A DNA stretch of 64,000 bases from Uloborus plumipes (lineage: Eukaryota > Arthropoda > Arachnida > Araneae > Uloboridae): contig JAXGGA010002972.1 in the NCBI GenBank assembly GCA_038373865.1, forward strand, positions 47,055 through 111,054, read 5' to 3'. The notes under the pieces are model-generated. The model was given only the letters and a program-made list of their open reading frames with translations. It was not told where the DNA came from and ran no database searches. Position numbers and translations under genes: made by a program. This document shows, piece after piece, positions 61,516-64,000 of the stretch (position 1 is its first letter; each line of letters begins with the position of its first letter).

Positions 61516-63211
61516 TCCTGTACTATTACTGATTTCCTCTATTTTCATATATATTTACGTTATGGTGTTCATAGTGATCAACACTTTCAGAAATGCACTC
61601 TCAAAATTAACGAATTTTCTTTGTTTTTGATGAAATCACTTCCAAGAATATACCCCGAGCGAACATTTCGTCATTTTTAGGGGATGAATTTCGTCAAATG
61701 TAGCGAAATATTTCTTTATCCTAGTATCGTCAAATTGACAATCATTTTTGTAGTTTTGACAACATTAATTTCGTCACATTAACGAAGTAAAGTCATAAAG
61801 TAAAAAAGCTAAGTTTTGAAACTAAGCTTTTAAACCTTGATATAAAATTACAAAAATCATTTCACTAAATTTTACTAACCCTCAGCACCAGTAAATACAT
61901 GCAACTCCTAATGCACAATTGGTTTACATCATGAAATAACTAACTGTTAAGTCTGGACTCAGTTTAAAATAAAAATAGCAGTAACAAAAATAAAAATTCT
62001 TACCTCCAATTTGGAATAGAAAATGCTCAAAAAAGGCAACAATAGAGAGAGTAGATTTTAAAATATACTAACACGCCCTTTTGTTGCCCATTTTGATTTT
62101 ATCCATTGCGATAAACGAAGTCTTCTTAAGAAAATGCTCATAATCACATGCATACCGCATAAACACATGAAAAGATCCAAGATATTTTTTCAGTCAATTT
62201 GATTAACTACGCAGAATACTGGAATAATTCTTATTCAACTCTGTTCTTCGAAGCATTTTCAAATTGAAACAAAATGGCGCACATAATAACCTCCTGCGGA
62301 ATACGATTAAATAACATTCCAATGTGATGTTTTTTGTTTAGTAGCTATCCAAACGACGAGACACCAGATGTCCTCTTTTCCATGCTAATGCGAATAATAC
62401 AAGTCGTTTCATAGAGGCTTAAACATGCATATTAATTCTCGATGACTTTGCGTTTCTTTTGCTGTGCACTTTGATTCAGTTATGAATCATTTATGCTGCC
62501 AAAAACTAAGTCGTATCTGCGCACGCGCGAAGTCTATTCAGACTCTCTCTTAACTTCCTTGTTCGATATATTTCAACCACAAAACCGGGTACATTCCGTT
62601 TTTTGTTTCTCCAACTTGGTAATTCACGGAATAGTTCCGTTTTTTTAAGGAAAAGTTATGTTTTGAAACGAAAACGGAAATTTACTGTTAAAATCAGTAA
62701 AAATCTTCCTGAAAATTCAGGTTTTTTTTAACAGTGTGCTTAAAACTCTTACTTGGAATGGTTTGCGTACATTTTAGGCATAAAATAGTTCGCGGTTGCC
62801 GTATTTACTAAGTTATTTAACGCCCTGTTTGTAGGATATTTTGCAGATATGTGAGCAAAATACGACCTTACATGACTTTACTTTTGCAAAGTAACATTGC
62901 AAAAGGCATCTGTGATCAATTTTGAGCAAATAATTTTAAAATAGTTTAATTTTATGAAAAAAGAGTTCGCAAAAAAGAACTTACTTTTTGTGGCTACCCA
63001 TGCCGGATCGTTGGTTGACTGATTTGTCTGAAAATAGCTGTCAATAAATAAACTCTGATGTCCAACTAGTGGCTCTAACTGGTTTTCTCAAGAAGAAAGA
63101 CTTTAACTTGTGTGAAAAATAGCTTCAGTAAAATGATATACCCATTACAAGTTTTTGTATGCAGTAACTAACAAGCGTCACGATTTTAGGCTACAGAGCA
63201 TAAATGGTTAA

Positions 63212-63711
63212 CCCTTCACTGCACGGTGTGCCAGATCTGGCACAAACCAAATAAACCCTCATATATTCCTATGATTTTTAAATGCAGTTAAACTGAACTT
63301 TGTGCCCCTTCTGGAACATTGCTATAACAGTTTAGTGTGATTTTTATGCACTAGTTAGTTGCACTAGTCTAGGTATTACAGTTCTTGCTTTTGAACGAAA
63401 GAGTGTCTGCATTTCCGTTAGAAGTGTGCTTAGTCATTATTTCCTTTGTTCTAAAAATGTTTAAATACACTTAGTGGAAAGTTTGTTTATACCACTTATG
63501 GCACAAAACACATTGTAGATTATTACACTTATCGGTATACAAAGCATATGCTATGTGCTTTGTGCCATATATAGAACAAACAATTAAAACATCATTTTTG
63601 GTGCACATTTTTAAGATTAATTTTTTTCTTCATTTTTCCTGAACTCAGGGCTATTTAAAAGATAACAAATGATTTTTTTCATGAAAATATAAAAAATCGT
63701 GCAGTGAAGGG
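63212..63711. mobile_element. 500-bp TTAA element (CCCTTCACTGCACG ends) abutting another TTAA element
   Basis: The ends CCCTTCACTGCACG and CGTGCAGTGAAGGG are perfect inverted repeats. TTAA lies at 63208-63211, shared with the end of the neighbouring element, and at 63712-63715. GGCACAAA/TTTGTGCC words occur at least four times, including the palindrome TGTGCCAGATCTGGCACA (63228-63245). Confidence 0.85.
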
Positions 63712-63715
63712 TTAA

Positions 63716-64000
63716 AATAATAACGTAGCATGCTTGTCCAAATTATTTCTTGTCACCCTGTACATTTCACATATTTTGTAACTGTCAAAAAAATTAATTA
63801 AACAAGTATTTCTTCGAATGCGCGTATTTGAGTACATGCATTTATTCTTTTGAGTTGTAAAACATACATCGTATATTCAACAGGGTGAAGTTATGTAGAG
63901 TATACATCAGATTTTTCTCCCTTCATTCTATAGATACGTCATTTTTTACATCTCCTCGTGTTAATAACCTTAAAGAGGGAGCCTCTCATTTAAATTACCT
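63716..64000. other. Intergenic to window end
   Basis: No feature recognised. TCACCCTGTA at 63753 resembles termini of TACAGGGTG palindromic elements, but no partner is in the window. Confidence 0.4.

Larger units (their letters stand above)
59461..62736. mobile_element. 3.28-kb composite element with CACTGTTAAAAAAA ends
   Basis: The ends CACTGTTAAAAAAA and TTTTTTTTAACAGTG are inverted and inserted into the word TCTGCTTAAA, duplicating TG (59459-59460 and 62737-62738). The subterminal DNA on both sides repeats ACGGAA/TTCCGT words, and TTTCGTCA recurs four times at 61667-61775. No transposase is recognisable. Inside lie a long palindrome (59660-60205) and an interspersed repeat (60734-61515). 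Confidence 0.75.
59407..63211. mobile_element. TTAA MITE copy 3 (CATTTATGCCC ends), host of a 3.3-kb insertion
   Basis: The left part 59407-59460 (TTAACTCATTTATGCCCAAG) and right part 62737-63211 (TGCTTAAAACTCTTACTTGG to GCATAAATGGTTAA) are the two pieces of the element seen whole at 2822-3341 and 39748-40273. TTAA bounds both ends. The rest is the nested element 59461-62736. Confidence 0.85.

Overview
This is eukaryotic nuclear DNA, almost certainly from an arthropod. It is AT-rich, one gene is spread over more than 21 kb by multi-kilobase GT-AG introns, and most of the rest is transposon sequence. The mix of Penelope-like, Helitron, hAT, pogo and Tc1/mariner elements fits an arthropod, possibly a spider or other chelicerate, but nothing here fixes the species. 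No tRNA, rRNA or CRISPR array was seen.

Layout. 1-12.9 kb has no host gene: a hAT MITE, a 142-bp hairpin element, a TTAA element, a GGGTCATTCCA element holding a Helitron, a 659-bp perfect-format palindrome, a decayed hAT transposase tail and a second Helitron. 12.9-16.7 kb is a 5'-truncated Penelope-like element (reverse transcriptase plus GIY-YIG endonuclease) broken by a 1,441-bp element and by two copies of a MITE that makes 10-bp target duplications. 16.7-22.5 kb is mostly repeats. 22,513-43,843 (+) is the only recognisable host gene: a cytosolic 5'-nucleotidase/UshA-type metallophosphoesterase. Exons 1-4 are clean. Exons 5-8 keep their conserved motifs but carry a dense cluster of single-base indels, and the C-terminal exons are not seen. 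Its introns hold LINE tails, hAT elements, palindromes and several GGGTCATTCCA or TTAA elements.

43.9-64 kb is again repeats: two related 0.9-2.1 kb elements, a degraded pogo transposon whose product would carry a PHD-like finger, a complete and apparently intact Tc1/mariner element with DD36E spacing (transposase 55,030-56,076, minus), a hAT MITE with a perfect 8-bp duplication, and a 3.8-kb nest of TTAA and CACTGTT elements.

The most unusual material is a set of elements with GGGT(C/A/G)ATTC(C/T) ends and 4-bp target duplications (TAAA, ATAT, ATAT, TTTA, AGCT). Each family carries its own short motif reiterated inside. One insertion has an empty-site comparison within the window. Other points for follow-up are hammerhead-like cores next to Penelope sequence, four CCCGA/TCGGG palindromes in one 253-bp element, and the indel-only damage in the host gene, which looks more like unpolished assembly than like pseudogene decay.
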